Below are positions 38,359-49,000 of a stretch of 64,000 bases of DNA, one piece after another. The notes under the pieces were generated by a model. The model searched no databases. It saw only the letters and a list, made by a program, of their open reading frames with translations, and was not told the DNA's origin. Source of the DNA: an uncultured Spartobacteria bacterium (GTDB lineage Bacteria > Verrucomicrobiota > Verrucomicrobiia > Chthoniobacterales > Terrimicrobiaceae); assembly GCA_937960895.1 (NCBI GenBank), contig CALCJD010000095.1, positions 37,897 through 101,896 of the forward strand, in the 5' to 3' direction. The number at the start of each line of letters is the position of its first letter. Position 1 is the first letter of the stretch. The position numbers and the translations under genes were made by a program.

Positions 38359-40425
38359 TCATGCCGCCACGGCCCGCTGTTTGGCCGCCAGGCGTTCGGC
38401 GTCACAGCGGGGACAATAGGGATGTTCGCCGGCGAGATAGCCGTGAACCGGGCAGATGGAGAACGTGGGGGTGACGGTGATATAGGGGACGCGGAATCGC
38501 TGCAGCACCCGTCGGACCAGTTCCCGGCAGGCCCTGCTGCTGGAAACCCGTTCGTTCAGGTAAATGTGGAAAACGGTTCCGCCGGTGTACTGGCGCTGCA
38601 GGGCCTCCTGGTGATCGAGGGCGGCAAACGGATCGTCGGTCCAATTCACCGGCAGCTGGGTGGAGTTGGTGTAATAGGGCGCCTCCGGGGTGCCCGCGTG
38701 CAGGATGTCGGGAAACTTCTGCCGGTCGATCCGGGCAAACCGGTGGGTGGCCCCTTCCGCGGGGGAGGCCTCCAGATTGTAGAGATGGCCCGTTTCCTCC
38801 TGAAACTTCACCATGCGCTCCCGCATGTGACCCAGAATTTCCAGCGCAAATTCATAGCCCCAGGGTGTCGCGATGTTTTCGCGGTCCCCGGTGAAATTCC
38901 GGATGCATTCGTTCACCCCGTTGATGCCGATGGTCGAAAAATGATTCCGCAGGGTTCCGAGATAACGGCGGGTGAAGGGGAAAAGCCCGTTGTCCATCTG
39001 CTCCTGAATGACGCGGCGTTTGATCTCCAGGCTGTCGCGCGCCAGCCCGAGGAGCCGGTCGAGGTCGGCAAAGAAGGCGTTCCTGGAACCGGCGCAGAGG
39101 TAGCCCAGGCGCGCGGCATTGATGGTGACCACTCCGACGGAACCCGTCTGCTCCGCCGACCCGAACAGCCCGTTGCCGCGCTTGAGCAACTCCCGCAGGT
39201 CGAGCTGCAAGCGGCAGCACATGGAGCGCACCATGCCGGGCTCGAGGTCGGAATTGAGGAAGTTCTGGAAATAAGGCAGCCCGTACTTGGCCGTCATTTC
39301 AAAGAGCCGCTCGGAATTCGGCCCCTCCCAGGGGAAGTCCGCGGTGACGTTGTAGGTGGGGATGGGAAAGGTGAACACCCGTTCCCGCGCGTCGCCTTCC
39401 ATCATCACCTCGAGGAACGCCCGGTTGATCATGTCCATTTCCTCCTGCAGATCGCCGTAACAAAACGGCATCGGCCGCCCTCCGATGAGCGGCTGTTGCG
39501 AACGAAGGTCGGCCGGACAGGTGAGATCGAAGGTCAGATTGGTGAACGGCGTCTGCGTTCCCCAGCGCGAGGGAACATTCAGGTTGAAGATGAATTCCTG
39601 CATGCACTGGCGCACATCGGCATACCGCATCCGGTCCGCCCGCACGAAGGGCGCAAGGTAGGTGTCGAAGGAACTGAAGGCCTGAGCGCCGGCCCATTCG
39701 TTCTGCAGCGTGCCGAGAAAGTTCACCATCTGGCCGAGCGCCGTGCGCAGATGGCGCGGCGGTTTTGATTCCACCTTGTTCGGCACCCCGTTGAATCCCT
39801 CGGTGAGCAGCATGCGCAGCGACCAGCCGGCGCAGTACCCGGACAGCATGTCGAGATCGTGGATGTGAAAGTCCCCCTCGCGATGGGCCTGGCCGATCAC
39901 TTCCGGATACACTTCGCTCAGCCAGTAGTTCGCGGTGACCTTGCCCGCCACGCTCAGAATCATGCCGCCGAGCGAGTATCCTTGGTTGGCGTTGGCCTGC
40001 ACGCGCCAGTCGGCCCGGGTGACGTATTCCTGCACCGAGGCCACCGCATCGACCATTACCCGGCGGCGCTCGCGGCGGGCGCGTTTGCGTTCCCCGAAGG
40101 CGATGGCCGCCCGCACCGAATCATAACATCCCCGTGCGGCTAGCTCCTCCTCCAGCAGTTTTTGCAGACGGTCGGCCGTCACCATGCGGGGACGATCGTC
40201 CGCCGCCAGCCGGGCCGCCACGGTGTCGGCCATGGCCTCCGCATTCCGGTCGCCGAATTCCCCGGAGGCCCGCCCGCAGGCGGCCAGGGCGGAGGCGAGT
40301 TTGCGCAGCTCAAATTTCTGCAGACGTCCGTCGCGTTTTCTCACGCACGCCGGGAGGGCGCGGGGAACGTCGAGCAGCCATTTTTGGTTTTCCGTGCGGG
40401 AGGAGAAGGAATCGGGGTGATTCAT
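38359..40425 (-). CDS. nrdD: Anaerobic ribonucleoside-triphosphate reductase, catalytic body
   Basis: NrdD reduces NTPs to dNTPs without oxygen. The 688 residues show an N-terminal ATP-cone (VRKRDGRLQKFELRKLASAL, about 30-120), the ten-stranded barrel (MCCRLQLDLRELL, GSAEQTGSVGVVTIN, NSTQLPVNW), and a C-terminal Zn-ribbon with C658, H661, C671 and C674 (CPVHGYLAG...YCPRC). The chain stops right after that ribbon: the glycyl-radical loop is missing here and is encoded by the next gene. It starts 6 nt after the porin gene, so it belongs to the nifJ block. Confidence 0.93.
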   Translation of the reverse strand: MNHPDSFSSRTENQKWLLDVPRALPACVRKRDGRLQKFELRKLASALAACGRASGEFGDRNAEAMADTVAARLAADDRPRMVTADRLQKLLEEELAARGCYDSVRAAIAFGERKRARRERRRVMVDAVASVQEYVTRADWRVQANANQGYSLGGMILSVAGKVTANYWLSEVYPEVIGQAHREGDFHIHDLDMLSGYCAGWSLRMLLTEGFNGVPNKVESKPPRHLRTALGQMVNFLGTLQNEWAGAQAFSSFDTYLAPFVRADRMRYADVRQCMQEFIFNLNVPSRWGTQTPFTNLTFDLTCPADLRSQQPLIGGRPMPFCYGDLQEEMDMINRAFLEVMMEGDARERVFTFPIPTYNVTADFPWEGPNSERLFEMTAKYGLPYFQNFLNSDLEPGMVRSMCCRLQLDLRELLKRGNGLFGSAEQTGSVGVVTINAARLGYLCAGSRNAFFADLDRLLGLARDSLEIKRRVIQEQMDNGLFPFTRRYLGTLRNHFSTIGINGVNECIRNFTGDRENIATPWGYEFALEILGHMRERMVKFQEETGHLYNLEASPAEGATHRFARIDRQKFPDILHAGTPEAPYYTNSTQLPVNWTDDPFAALDHQEALQRQYTGGTVFHIYLNERVSSSRACRELVRRVLQRFRVPYITVTPTFSICPVHGYLAGEHPYCPRCDAERLAAKQRAVAA

Positions 40426-40431
40426 GGATTT

Positions 40432-41724
40432 TTAAAACGTCACGCCGAAATGAAGACCGAGAATGCCGGCGTTGGCGGTCTGGCCGGTGCCGCCCGGGCG
40501 GATCAGGTACTGCCAGAAGGGCTGCACATACGCGAAGCGGGTGACCTGGAAGCGGTAGGTGGCCTCCAGCACGCCCTCGAAGGTTTGGTGGACGGTTTCC
40601 CCCCGGTCGGCCTCCGCGCGGAACTTCGCATGGCTGTAAACGCCCTGTCCAAAGGCGAGCCCCAGTTGGTCCCCGTCGCGGCCGGGGAGCAGTCCGCAAT
40701 AGACGAGGCCGGTGTGAAAATAAAACGGCAGCGGGTTGTCATAGGCCGGGGCAAAGTTGAAAAACGCAAAGGCGGAGAGCCCCTGGCGCCCCGATTCGCT
40801 CTGTCCGGCTTCCCGGTAAAGCGTCTGGTCGACCTGCCAGTAGAAGGTGAGTTTCTGGTCGTAGCGTCCCCCGTGGAACCCCTCGTTTTCCAGGCCCCAG
40901 TAGAGGGTTCCGAAGGCCAGTTTGCCCGGCAGTCCGCGCAGGCGCGGGGTGACGCCCGTTTCCGCGAGGAAATACAGGCCGTTTCTCGACGGATCCGGAC
41001 CGTAACCGGCAAAAAACAATCCGTGGTTGTTCCGTGCGGACGCCTCCGGCACCGCCAGATAAAGCCCGCCCATCGCATAAAACCATTCGACGGGCCGAAC
41101 CTTCAGATATCCGCCCCAGGCCGCATAGCTGCTGCCCCAGGGGAAGCCGTTGTTGCCGCCGATGCCCTTGGTGGTGCCGATGGCATTGTTGGTGAAAAGT
41201 TTCGAATCCGGCTGATCGGCAAAGAACGTGTAGGCATTCTGCCAGCCTCCGGAAAGGGTCAGCAGATGCCTGATCCCGAACAACTCCGGCGTCATGTACG
41301 TGAAAAAGAACGGCATCAACCGCCAGTTCTGACCGCTTTGATACCGCGACGGGGCAAAGGTCGGGGAGGCCCCCGCGTAGGCATTCGGGCCGCGCCCATC
41401 CCGGTAACGCACAGCGCCGGTCAGGGTGAGCCCCCCGATGCCGGCCAGCCGGCCCATGTCCACGGTGAGGCCCAGGTGGATTTCCTCGTCAAAGGCCCCG
41501 CGCGGAGAAAGCGCCCCGCCCGAGACGATGCCGTAAAAGCTGGATTTCCAGTTTCCGTGGAATTCGATTCCCTGGTCCTCCAGGCGGGGACGCCAACCCG
41601 CCCAGTCGCCGGTGCCCCGGGGGCTCCGCGCCCACTCCGTCCAAGTCGGCAGCGGTGCCGCCGCCATGCCGGAAAGGCCGGCGGCGAGAAAAGCTGCCGC
41701 GACTGTCCTCCGCACAGACGTCAT
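40432..41724 (-). CDS. OprB-family carbohydrate-selective porin
   Basis: A 430-residue outer-membrane beta-barrel. A signal peptide spans about residues 1-23 (ending MAAA). GTGDWAGWRPRLEDQGIEF is the OprB entry motif, alternating aromatic strands follow, and the chain ends in Phe (GVTF), the usual barrel-assembly signal. OprB proteins pass sugars across the outer membrane. It sits between pta and nrdD, overlapping pta by 4 nt, an unexpected position for a porin; it could import a fermentable sugar under anoxia. Confidence 0.85.
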   Translation of the reverse strand: MTSVRRTVAAAFLAAGLSGMAAAPLPTWTEWARSPRGTGDWAGWRPRLEDQGIEFHGNWKSSFYGIVSGGALSPRGAFDEEIHLGLTVDMGRLAGIGGLTLTGAVRYRDGRGPNAYAGASPTFAPSRYQSGQNWRLMPFFFTYMTPELFGIRHLLTLSGGWQNAYTFFADQPDSKLFTNNAIGTTKGIGGNNGFPWGSSYAAWGGYLKVRPVEWFYAMGGLYLAVPEASARNNHGLFFAGYGPDPSRNGLYFLAETGVTPRLRGLPGKLAFGTLYWGLENEGFHGGRYDQKLTFYWQVDQTLYREAGQSESGRQGLSAFAFFNFAPAYDNPLPFYFHTGLVYCGLLPGRDGDQLGLAFGQGVYSHAKFRAEADRGETVHQTFEGVLEATYRFQVTRFAYVQPFWQYLIRPGGTGQTANAGILGLHFGVTF

Positions 41725-43823
41725 GCGTCAACGTCGGCGGCCTGCACCGCGGTGAGGGCGATGGTGTAGATGATGTCTTCGACGGAGGCTCCGCGCGAGA
41801 GGTCGTTGACCGGCCGGCGCAACCCCTGGAGCATCGGCCCGATGGAAACCAGGTTCGCGCTGCGCTGCACCGCCTTGTAGGTCGTGTTGCCGGTGTTGAG
41901 GTCGGGGAAGACAAACACCGTCGCGCGGCCGGCCACGGGACTGCCGGGAGCCTTCTGCCGGGCGACCTCGGCATTGGCGGCGGCGTCATATTGCAGCGGA
42001 CCGTCGATGAGCAGATCGGGGCGCAATTCCCGCGCCAGCCGGGTGGCCTCGCGCACCTTCTCCACATCCGCGCCGGATCCGCTCGAGCCCGTCGAGTAGG
42101 AAATCATGGCCACCCGCGGCGGAATGCCGAAGCGCCTGGCGGAATCGGCGCTCTGGACGGCGATTTCCGCAAGCGTGGCGGCGTCGGGATCCTGAATGAC
42201 CGCGCAGTCCCCGTAAACCAGCACCTGGTCGGGCAGGCACATGAAAAACACGGACGACACGGACTTCACGCCGGGCTTGGTTTTGATCAGCTGCAGGGCC
42301 GGTCGCACGGTGCTTGCCGAGGAATGGATTGCGCCGGAAACCAGACCGTCCACCTCCCCCAGGGCCAGCATCATGGTCCCGAGGACGACGTCATCGGCGA
42401 GTTGATCCGCCGCCGCCTGCGCGGAGAGGTTCTTGTGGCGGCGCAGCTCCACCATGGGCGCCACGTAATTCGGACGCAGGGCATCGGCATCGAGAATCTC
42501 GATTCCCTCGGGCAGGTCGACCTCCTGGGCCTTCGCGACGCGCCGGATTTCCTCCGGGTTCCCCAGTAGGACACAGCGCGCGATGCCGCGGGCGGCGCAG
42601 GTGGCCGCGGCCCGGATGGTGCGGGGTTCCGCGCCTTCGGGCAAAATGATCCGCTTGCCCGCCGCACGCGCCCGTTCGGTCAACTGGAAACAAAATGCCG
42701 CCGGGGACATCCGCGTTTCGACAGCCCGCTGACAGGATTCGCCGATCCAGTCGGCATCGAGATGCTCGGCGACATGATTCATCACCTCCTCCATGCGGGG
42801 CAGGTCATCAGCGGGCACCTCCGTGCTCATGGCATTGAGCCGGGTGGCGGTCTCGTAGGAATTGGTGCGCACGCGCAGCACCGGCAGTCCGGTCGCAAGG
42901 CCGGGGCGGCACAGCGAGTAGATGCGCCCGTCCATTTCGGTGTCCCCGGTCAGCACCAACCCCGCAAGCGGGATGTCGTTCAGCGCCGCCATGCACGCGG
43001 CCAGGAGCACGTCGTCGCGATCGGCCGGGGTGACCAGCACGTTCCCGGGCCGGAAGGTGTGCATCATGTTCGGCACCTTGCGCGCCAGCAGATGAATTTC
43101 CCGGACACGGCGATGGTCCATCTGGCCCGCGGAAAGAATCTCCGCATCGAGATGCCGCACCACATCGCGCATCCGGCATTGGGTCAGCCGGACATTTTCC
43201 GGCACGATGCCGATCAGCCTGGGAAGATCGCGACCCCCGGCGCGATAGACCTCCTGGATGCGGGCGACCGCCTTGTGGAACGGCTCCCCCTCCCCGAGGG
43301 CCACGCGGTTGCAGATGCAGCCGGCAATGCGCGATGCGTCCCCGTTGCCGTGGGCGCGCACGGCGAATTCGATCTGCTGAAAGAGGGTTTCGCCGAAACC
43401 GTCCGAGGCATTCGCCACCAGGACCACCTCGGCCCCGAGGGTGCGGATCAGTTCGGCATTGAGCGGACCGGTGCAGGGATCGTCCGGGGTCGTCACCAAT
43501 CCCTCCACCACCATGAGCTCCGCCTCCCGGGAGGACTCGTGAAAACGCTCCATCACCTGACTGAGCAGCTCATCCAGCCGGCCCTCCGACATCATGCGCG
43601 CGGCGTCGGCCAGCGGAATGGGAAGGGCCGGCCGCTGTCCGGAGATGGCCCGGGCGAAAAGGGTGGACCGCTCCGGTTCGTCGCCGCCTCCGGAATGCTG
43701 GGAAACCGGCTTGAAAAAGCCGACCCGCAGTCCGCGCCGTTCAAGGGCGCGGAGAAAGCCGAGGGACACCGAAGTGAGACCCGCCCCGGCCGAAACCGGC
43801 GTGAGGTAAAAGATGTGTTTCAT
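41721..43823 (-). CDS. pta: Phosphate acetyltransferase (long form)
   Basis: Pta converts acetyl-CoA and phosphate to acetyl phosphate. The 700 residues are the long form: an N-terminal P-loop-like domain (FYLTPVSAGAGLTSVSLG), a DRTGG domain (about 210-330), and the C-terminal catalytic domain (RIILPEGAEPRTIRAA, GLVSGAIHSSASTVRPAL, PRVAMISYSTGSSGSG, DGPLQYDAA). Its ATG overlaps the ackA stop and its stop overlaps oprB, so translation is coupled on both sides. Confidence 0.96.
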   Translation of the reverse strand: MKHIFYLTPVSAGAGLTSVSLGFLRALERRGLRVGFFKPVSQHSGGGDEPERSTLFARAISGQRPALPIPLADAARMMSEGRLDELLSQVMERFHESSREAELMVVEGLVTTPDDPCTGPLNAELIRTLGAEVVLVANASDGFGETLFQQIEFAVRAHGNGDASRIAGCICNRVALGEGEPFHKAVARIQEVYRAGGRDLPRLIGIVPENVRLTQCRMRDVVRHLDAEILSAGQMDHRRVREIHLLARKVPNMMHTFRPGNVLVTPADRDDVLLAACMAALNDIPLAGLVLTGDTEMDGRIYSLCRPGLATGLPVLRVRTNSYETATRLNAMSTEVPADDLPRMEEVMNHVAEHLDADWIGESCQRAVETRMSPAAFCFQLTERARAAGKRIILPEGAEPRTIRAAATCAARGIARCVLLGNPEEIRRVAKAQEVDLPEGIEILDADALRPNYVAPMVELRRHKNLSAQAAADQLADDVVLGTMMLALGEVDGLVSGAIHSSASTVRPALQLIKTKPGVKSVSSVFFMCLPDQVLVYGDCAVIQDPDAATLAEIAVQSADSARRFGIPPRVAMISYSTGSSGSGADVEKVREATRLARELRPDLLIDGPLQYDAAANAEVARQKAPGSPVAGRATVFVFPDLNTGNTTYKAVQRSANLVSIGPMLQGLRRPVNDLSRGASVEDIIYTIALTAVQAADVDA

Positions 43824-45013
43824 AAATTCAAAAGGCGTTTCGTCTGCTCCGCGATGGCGAGCTCCTCGCTGGTGGGGACCACCATCGCGGTGAGCGGCGA
43901 GGAGTCCGCGGTGATGCGCCCGCCCGACCGGCGTCCATGACCGGCATTGCGTTCCTCGTCGATCACGGGTGCCAGCACCCCGAGATGGCCGAGGGTCTGG
44001 GCGCGCACCCGCGCGTTGTTCTCCCCGATGCCGCCGGTGAAGACGATGGCATCCACACGATCAAGTCCGGCCAACATGGCCAGAAGTCCCTTGGCCAGAC
44101 GGTAGCAAAACAGGTCGACGGCCTGCTCGGCCCGGGTATAGCCCTCCCGGGCGGCCTGGAGGACGGCCCTCATGTCGTTGCTGACCCCCGACACCCCCAG
44201 CAGGCCGCTGCGATGGTTCAGCAGGCGGGTCACCTCCTCGCTGGGCATTCCGGAAACCTTGCGCAGGTAACCGAAAATATTGGGATCCACGTCGCCGCTG
44301 CGCGTTCCCATCATGAGCCCCTCGAGCGGCGTCAGCCCCATCGTGGTGTCCACGCTGCGGCCCTCCCGAACGGCGCAGGCGCTGCAGCCGTTGCCAAGAT
44401 GGGCGGTGATGAGATGAAGTTCCTCCAGGGGTTTTCCCAGCAGCCGGGCGGCCTTGCCGGCCACGTAGGCATGACTCGTCCCGTGCGCGCCGTAGCGGCG
44501 CACCGCATACCGGCGGTAGATTTCAAAGGGCAGCGCATACATCCAGGCCCGCGGCGGCATGGTCTGGTGGAAGGCGGTGTCGAAGACGGCGACATGCGGG
44601 ATGTCCGGGAAAAACTTCCGCGCCATCCGGATGCCCTTGGCGTGGGCGGGATTGTGGAGCGGAGCCAGATCCCGGCAGCGCTCGATCTTCAGCAGAACCT
44701 CCCAGTCAATGACCGTCGCCTCACTGAAAAACTCCCCGCCGTGAACCACGCGGTGACCGACGGCCCGCACCGGGAGCGGTTTGTCGAAATGGTCCCCGAG
44801 GATCCCGATCAGCCGTTCCAACGCCTGTTCGTGTCCGGCGCCGGAACAATCCGCGGTGACCGGCGTGCCGCCGCGGATCCTCCAGCGCACGGAAGCCTCC
44901 GGGCGTCCCAACCGCTCGAAAAGTCCCTCCGCAAGGAACTCCTCACCGGCCACCAGGGCGAACTTCAGCGAGGAACTTCCGCAATTGATGACAAGAATGC
45001 CTTCTTCCGCCAC
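43820..45013 (-). CDS. ackA: Acetate kinase
   Basis: AckA makes ATP from acetyl phosphate. Signature residues of the ASKHA fold: NCGSSSLKF at the N-terminus, GHRVVHGGE, VFDTAFHQTMP, GAHGTSH, TAHLGNGCSACAV and FTGGIGENNARVR. At 397 residues it has the usual length. It starts 3 nt after the DHOD-like gene and overlaps pta, giving the acetyl-CoA to acetate plus ATP module directly after pyruvate:ferredoxin oxidoreductase. Confidence 0.96.
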   Translation of the reverse strand: MAEEGILVINCGSSSLKFALVAGEEFLAEGLFERLGRPEASVRWRIRGGTPVTADCSGAGHEQALERLIGILGDHFDKPLPVRAVGHRVVHGGEFFSEATVIDWEVLLKIERCRDLAPLHNPAHAKGIRMARKFFPDIPHVAVFDTAFHQTMPPRAWMYALPFEIYRRYAVRRYGAHGTSHAYVAGKAARLLGKPLEELHLITAHLGNGCSACAVREGRSVDTTMGLTPLEGLMMGTRSGDVDPNIFGYLRKVSGMPSEEVTRLLNHRSGLLGVSGVSNDMRAVLQAAREGYTRAEQAVDLFCYRLAKGLLAMLAGLDRVDAIVFTGGIGENNARVRAQTLGHLGVLAPVIDEERNAGHGRRSGGRITADSSPLTAMVVPTSEELAIAEQTKRLLNL

Positions 45014-45016
45014 GGC

Positions 45017-46009
45017 CTAAACCCTCCACGCCTGCAGAATGCGCATGTAGTTGGCGCGTTCGAATGCGGCGGGATCCGGACAATTCTGCAGACTCATCGA
45101 GCCGCGGAGCTGCTCGAGCGACTCGTATTCATGTTCCTCCAACCAGCGCACCACGTCCTGCAACACCCGGCCGATCCACTCGGGGCCGCGCCGGAGCAGC
45201 ACGGAAACCATCTGCACCGCGTCGGCTCCGGCCATCAGCGCCTTGACGGTGTCCTCCGCGGTGTGCACCCCGCCGCTGGCGCCCAGCGAAAGACCCGGAA
45301 TGCCGAACAAAATCGCCAGCCAGCGCAGGCGCATCCGCAGCTCCGACGAATCGGAAAGCGACAGGGTGGGCAGCACCTCGAGGTTTTCGATGTCGATGTC
45401 CGGCTGATAAAACCGGTTGAAAACCACCAGCCCATTGGCCCCGGAATCCGCGGCCTTGCGGGCGAAGTTCGGCAGCGAAGAGAAGAAGGGCGAGATTTTC
45501 AGGGCAATCGGCAGGGAAACCCGGCGTCTCACCGAGCGCACGATCTGCAGGGCATCGGATTCCACCTCGCGCGCCGAGATCGAGGCATCGACGGGGATGT
45601 CGTAAAAATTCAACTCGACGGCATCCGCCCCGGCCTCCTCGAGCTTCGCGGCAATTTCCACCCAGCCGCCCGGCGTGGAACCGTTGAGGGAGGCAATCAC
45701 CGGGATGTCCACCGCCTCCCTGATCCGCCGGAGCTGCTCCAGGTATTGCTCCGAGGAGAGTGAAAAATCGTCCGGCTCCGGCAGAAAGGACGTCGCCTCG
45801 CTGAAGGCGTTCGTGCATCCCTCAAGATGCCGGGTGTACGCACGTTCCTCCATGAGGAGCTGTTCCTCGAAGAGCGAGTGCATGACGATGGCCGCCGCCC
45901 CCGCATCCTCCAGGCGGCGGACCAAATCCAGATCATCCACCATGGGGGATGCTCCCGGCATGAGGGGATTCTTCAGGGTGAGGCCGAGATAGGACGTTTG
46001 CAGGTTCAT
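45017..46009 (-). CDS. Dihydroorotate-dehydrogenase-like protein
   Basis: A 330-residue FMN TIM-barrel of the DHOD family: MNLQTSYLGLTLKNPLMPG, VIASLNGSTPGGW, ELNFYDIPVD, LPIALKISPFFSSL, GASGGVHTAEDTVKALMAGADAVQMVS. It differs from pyrD proteins in its substrate loop, and this kind of homologue often lies next to nifJ in other genomes. The reaction is unknown; a flavin redox role with reduced ferredoxin is a guess. The ATG overlaps the nifJ stop (ATGA at 46006-46009), so it is coupled to that gene. Confidence 0.82.
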   Translation of the reverse strand: MNLQTSYLGLTLKNPLMPGASPMVDDLDLVRRLEDAGAAAIVMHSLFEEQLLMEERAYTRHLEGCTNAFSEATSFLPEPDDFSLSSEQYLEQLRRIREAVDIPVIASLNGSTPGGWVEIAAKLEEAGADAVELNFYDIPVDASISAREVESDALQIVRSVRRRVSLPIALKISPFFSSLPNFARKAADSGANGLVVFNRFYQPDIDIENLEVLPTLSLSDSSELRMRLRWLAILFGIPGLSLGASGGVHTAEDTVKALMAGADAVQMVSVLLRRGPEWIGRVLQDVVRWLEEHEYESLEQLRGSMSLQNCPDPAAFERANYMRILQAWRV

Positions 46010-49000
46010 AAGGTGTTTTTCTCCGGTTCGGTTTTTTCCGCCGCGAGCAGTTCGAGATGGCGCCAGGTCCGGCGTACCTCCTCCTGCGCGGCCGCCTGCA
46101 GGGCTTCGAAACGCTCCGGATCCGTCTGGGAGAGCAGGCGAAAGCGCAGTTCGTTGTCGAGGTAGCGGGCGATGGGAACCTTGGGGGGCGCACTGTCGAG
46201 CTGAAGGGCCGGAAGCCCGGCTTCGGCGCGGCGGGGATCGAAGCGGTAGAGCGGCCAGGCGCCGGACTCCACCGCAAGCTTCTGCTGGTCCAGTCCGAGA
46301 GCCAGTCCGTAGCCGTGGGCGATGCAGTGGCTGTAGGCGATGATGAGCGAGGTGCCGGGGAAGCGTTCGGCCTCCTCGAAAACCTTGAGGGTTTGCGAGT
46401 CCTTCGCCCCCAGCGCCACCCGCGCCACGTACACGGAGCCGTAGCTCATGGCAATGAGGCCGAGGTCCTTCTTGGGACGGTTCTTCCCCGCCACGGCAAA
46501 CTTGGCGCTGGCTCCGAGCGGCGTGGCCTTCGACTGCTGGCCGCCGGTGTTGGAATACACCTCGGTGTCGAGGACGAGAATGTTCACGTCGCGCCCCAGA
46601 GAAAGCACGTGATCCAGGCCGCCAAAGCCGATGTCGTAGGCCCAGCCGTCCCCGCCGACGATCCACACGCTCCTGCGCACCAGCGCATCGGCGACCGCCT
46701 CCAGCCGGCGTGCCTCGGGCACGGTCAAATCACGCAGCCTGTCCTTCAGCCGGGCGACACGCTCCCGCTGGGCGGCCACCCCGGTTTCGTCCGACTGGTC
46801 GGCGTCGACAATTTCCCGAACGAATTCGTCCCCCAGGCCGGGGGCAAGGCCGCGGAGCAGCTCGCGGGCGAAGTCGGCCTGCTGATCGAGGGCGAGGCGC
46901 TGACCCAGACCGTATTCGGCATTGTCCTCAAAGAGGGAATTGGACCACGCCGGACCGCGTCCGCATGCATCGACGGTGTAGGGGGTCGTGGGCAGGTTTC
47001 CCCCGAAGATCGAGGAACACCCGGTGGCATTCGCGATGATGGCGCGATCCCCGTAAAGCTGGGTCAGCAGTTTGATGTAGGGAGTCTCGCCGCACCCCGC
47101 ACAGGCTCCGGAGAACTCAAAGAGCGGCCGGGCAAACTGACTGCTCTTCACCTCCGCCCGGAGCGTGGTCCGGTCGGGATCCGGCAGGCTGAGGAAGAAA
47201 TCATAATTCTCCCGCTCCCTTTGGCGCAGCGGTGCCTGCGCCTCCATGTTGAGGGCCTTGCGGCGCGGGTTGGCCTTGTCCTTCACCGGACAGACCTGCA
47301 CGCAGAGGGAACAGCCGGTGCAATCCTCCGGCGCCACCTGGAGGACATACCGCCGACCGGGGTGGTCCTTCGAACGGAAATCGGCCGACCGGAAATGCGC
47401 CGGAGCGGCGGCCAGCAGGTCCGGCGAAAAGAACTTGGGCCGGATGCAGGCGTGGGGGCAGACCAGCGCGCATTTGTTGCACTGGATGCAGAGGCCCGGA
47501 TCCCACACGGGGATCATTTCCGCAATGTTCCGCTTTTCCCACCGGGAGGTTCCCACCGGCCAGGTGCCGTCCACGGGGAACGCGCTCACCGGGAGACGGT
47601 CCCCCTCGCCCGCGAGCATGACGGCGGTGACGCGTTTCACAAAATCCGGGGCGGCATCCAGGGGATACGCCGGATCGGGGAGGACCCCGCCGTCCTCGGC
47701 CGGCACGGGCACTTCGCAGAGCGCGGCGAGGGCGGCGTCCACCGCCTCGAAATTGCGCTGTACGACCGCCTCACCCTTGCGTCCGTAGGTTTTCCGGATG
47801 GCCTTCTTGATCTGCGCGACGGCCTCGTCGCGCGGCAGGACTCCGGCCAGCGCAAAGAAGCAGGTCTGCATGATGGTGTTGATCCGGCCGCCCATGCCGC
47901 ATTCCCTCGCCACCTTTGAGGCGTCGATCACGAAACAGCGCAGGTTTTTCTCACGGATGTGCCGCCGCGCGGTTTCCGGCAGGTGATGCCAGAGTTTCCC
48001 GGGCGCAAACGCCGCATTAAACAACACCGTGGCTCCCTCGGCGGCGGCGGCCAGAACGTCCTGCCGGCTGAGGAAGTGGAAATGGTGGCACGCGACAAAG
48101 TTGGCCTTCTTGATCAGGTAGTGGGCGGCGATGGGCCGCGGACCAAACCGCAGGTGCGAGATGGTCATGGCCCCGGACTTCTTCGAGTCGTAGACAAAGT
48201 ATCCCTGGGCGTGGAGGTCGGTTTCCTCGCCGATGATCTTGATGGAATTTTTGTTTGCCCCGACCGTGCCGTCGGATCCGAGTCCGTAAAACACCGCGCG
48301 CACCACGTCGTCGCTCTCGATGTCGAAGGCGGAATCCACCTCCAGCGAAAGGCCGGTGACATCGTCGACGATGCCCACGGTGAAATGCCGGCGCGGGCGC
48401 TCCTTTTTCAGCTCCTCGTAGACGGCCCGCACCATGGCGGGATCAAATTCCTTGGACGAAAGTCCGTAGCGGCCGCCGATCACCACCGGATCGACCTCGA
48501 GCTCCGCGCACCCCGCGGCGCGGGCCTCGGCGAGGGCGCTCACCACGTCGAGGTACAGCGGCTCGCCGAGGGCGCCGGGTTCCTTGGTGCGGTCGAGCAC
48601 CGCAATGGACCGCACGGTCCGCGGGAGGGCCTGAAGGAAATCCGGCACCGAAAACGGACGGTAGAGCCGCACCTTGACGACTCCGACCCGCTCGCCGCGC
48701 CCGTTGAGCGCGGCGGCGGTTTCCTCCGCTGTTTCGGCGCCGGACCCCATGGCAACAATCACCCGATCCGCCTCCGGATGTCCCGCGTAGTCAAAAAGCC
48801 CGTATTCGCGTCCGGTCAGATCGGCAAACCGTCCCATCATCCGCGCGACGATTCCGGGCAGCCGGTCATAGAACCGGTTGGCCGCCTCGCGCGCCTGGAA
48901 AAAGACGTCGGGATTCTGCGCCGTTCCGCGGATCACCGGATGATCCGGCGAAAGCGCGCGCCGACGGAACCGGATCACGTCGTTTTCATCGACCATGGCC

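Noticed and set aside
38175..38361. Read-through or selenocysteine at the nrdD TGA joining it to the radical-domain ORF
   Set aside because: The two reading frames differ, so simple read-through would not yield the RVMGY sequence; a separate ATG and the ATGA link with nrdG fit a separate gene better.
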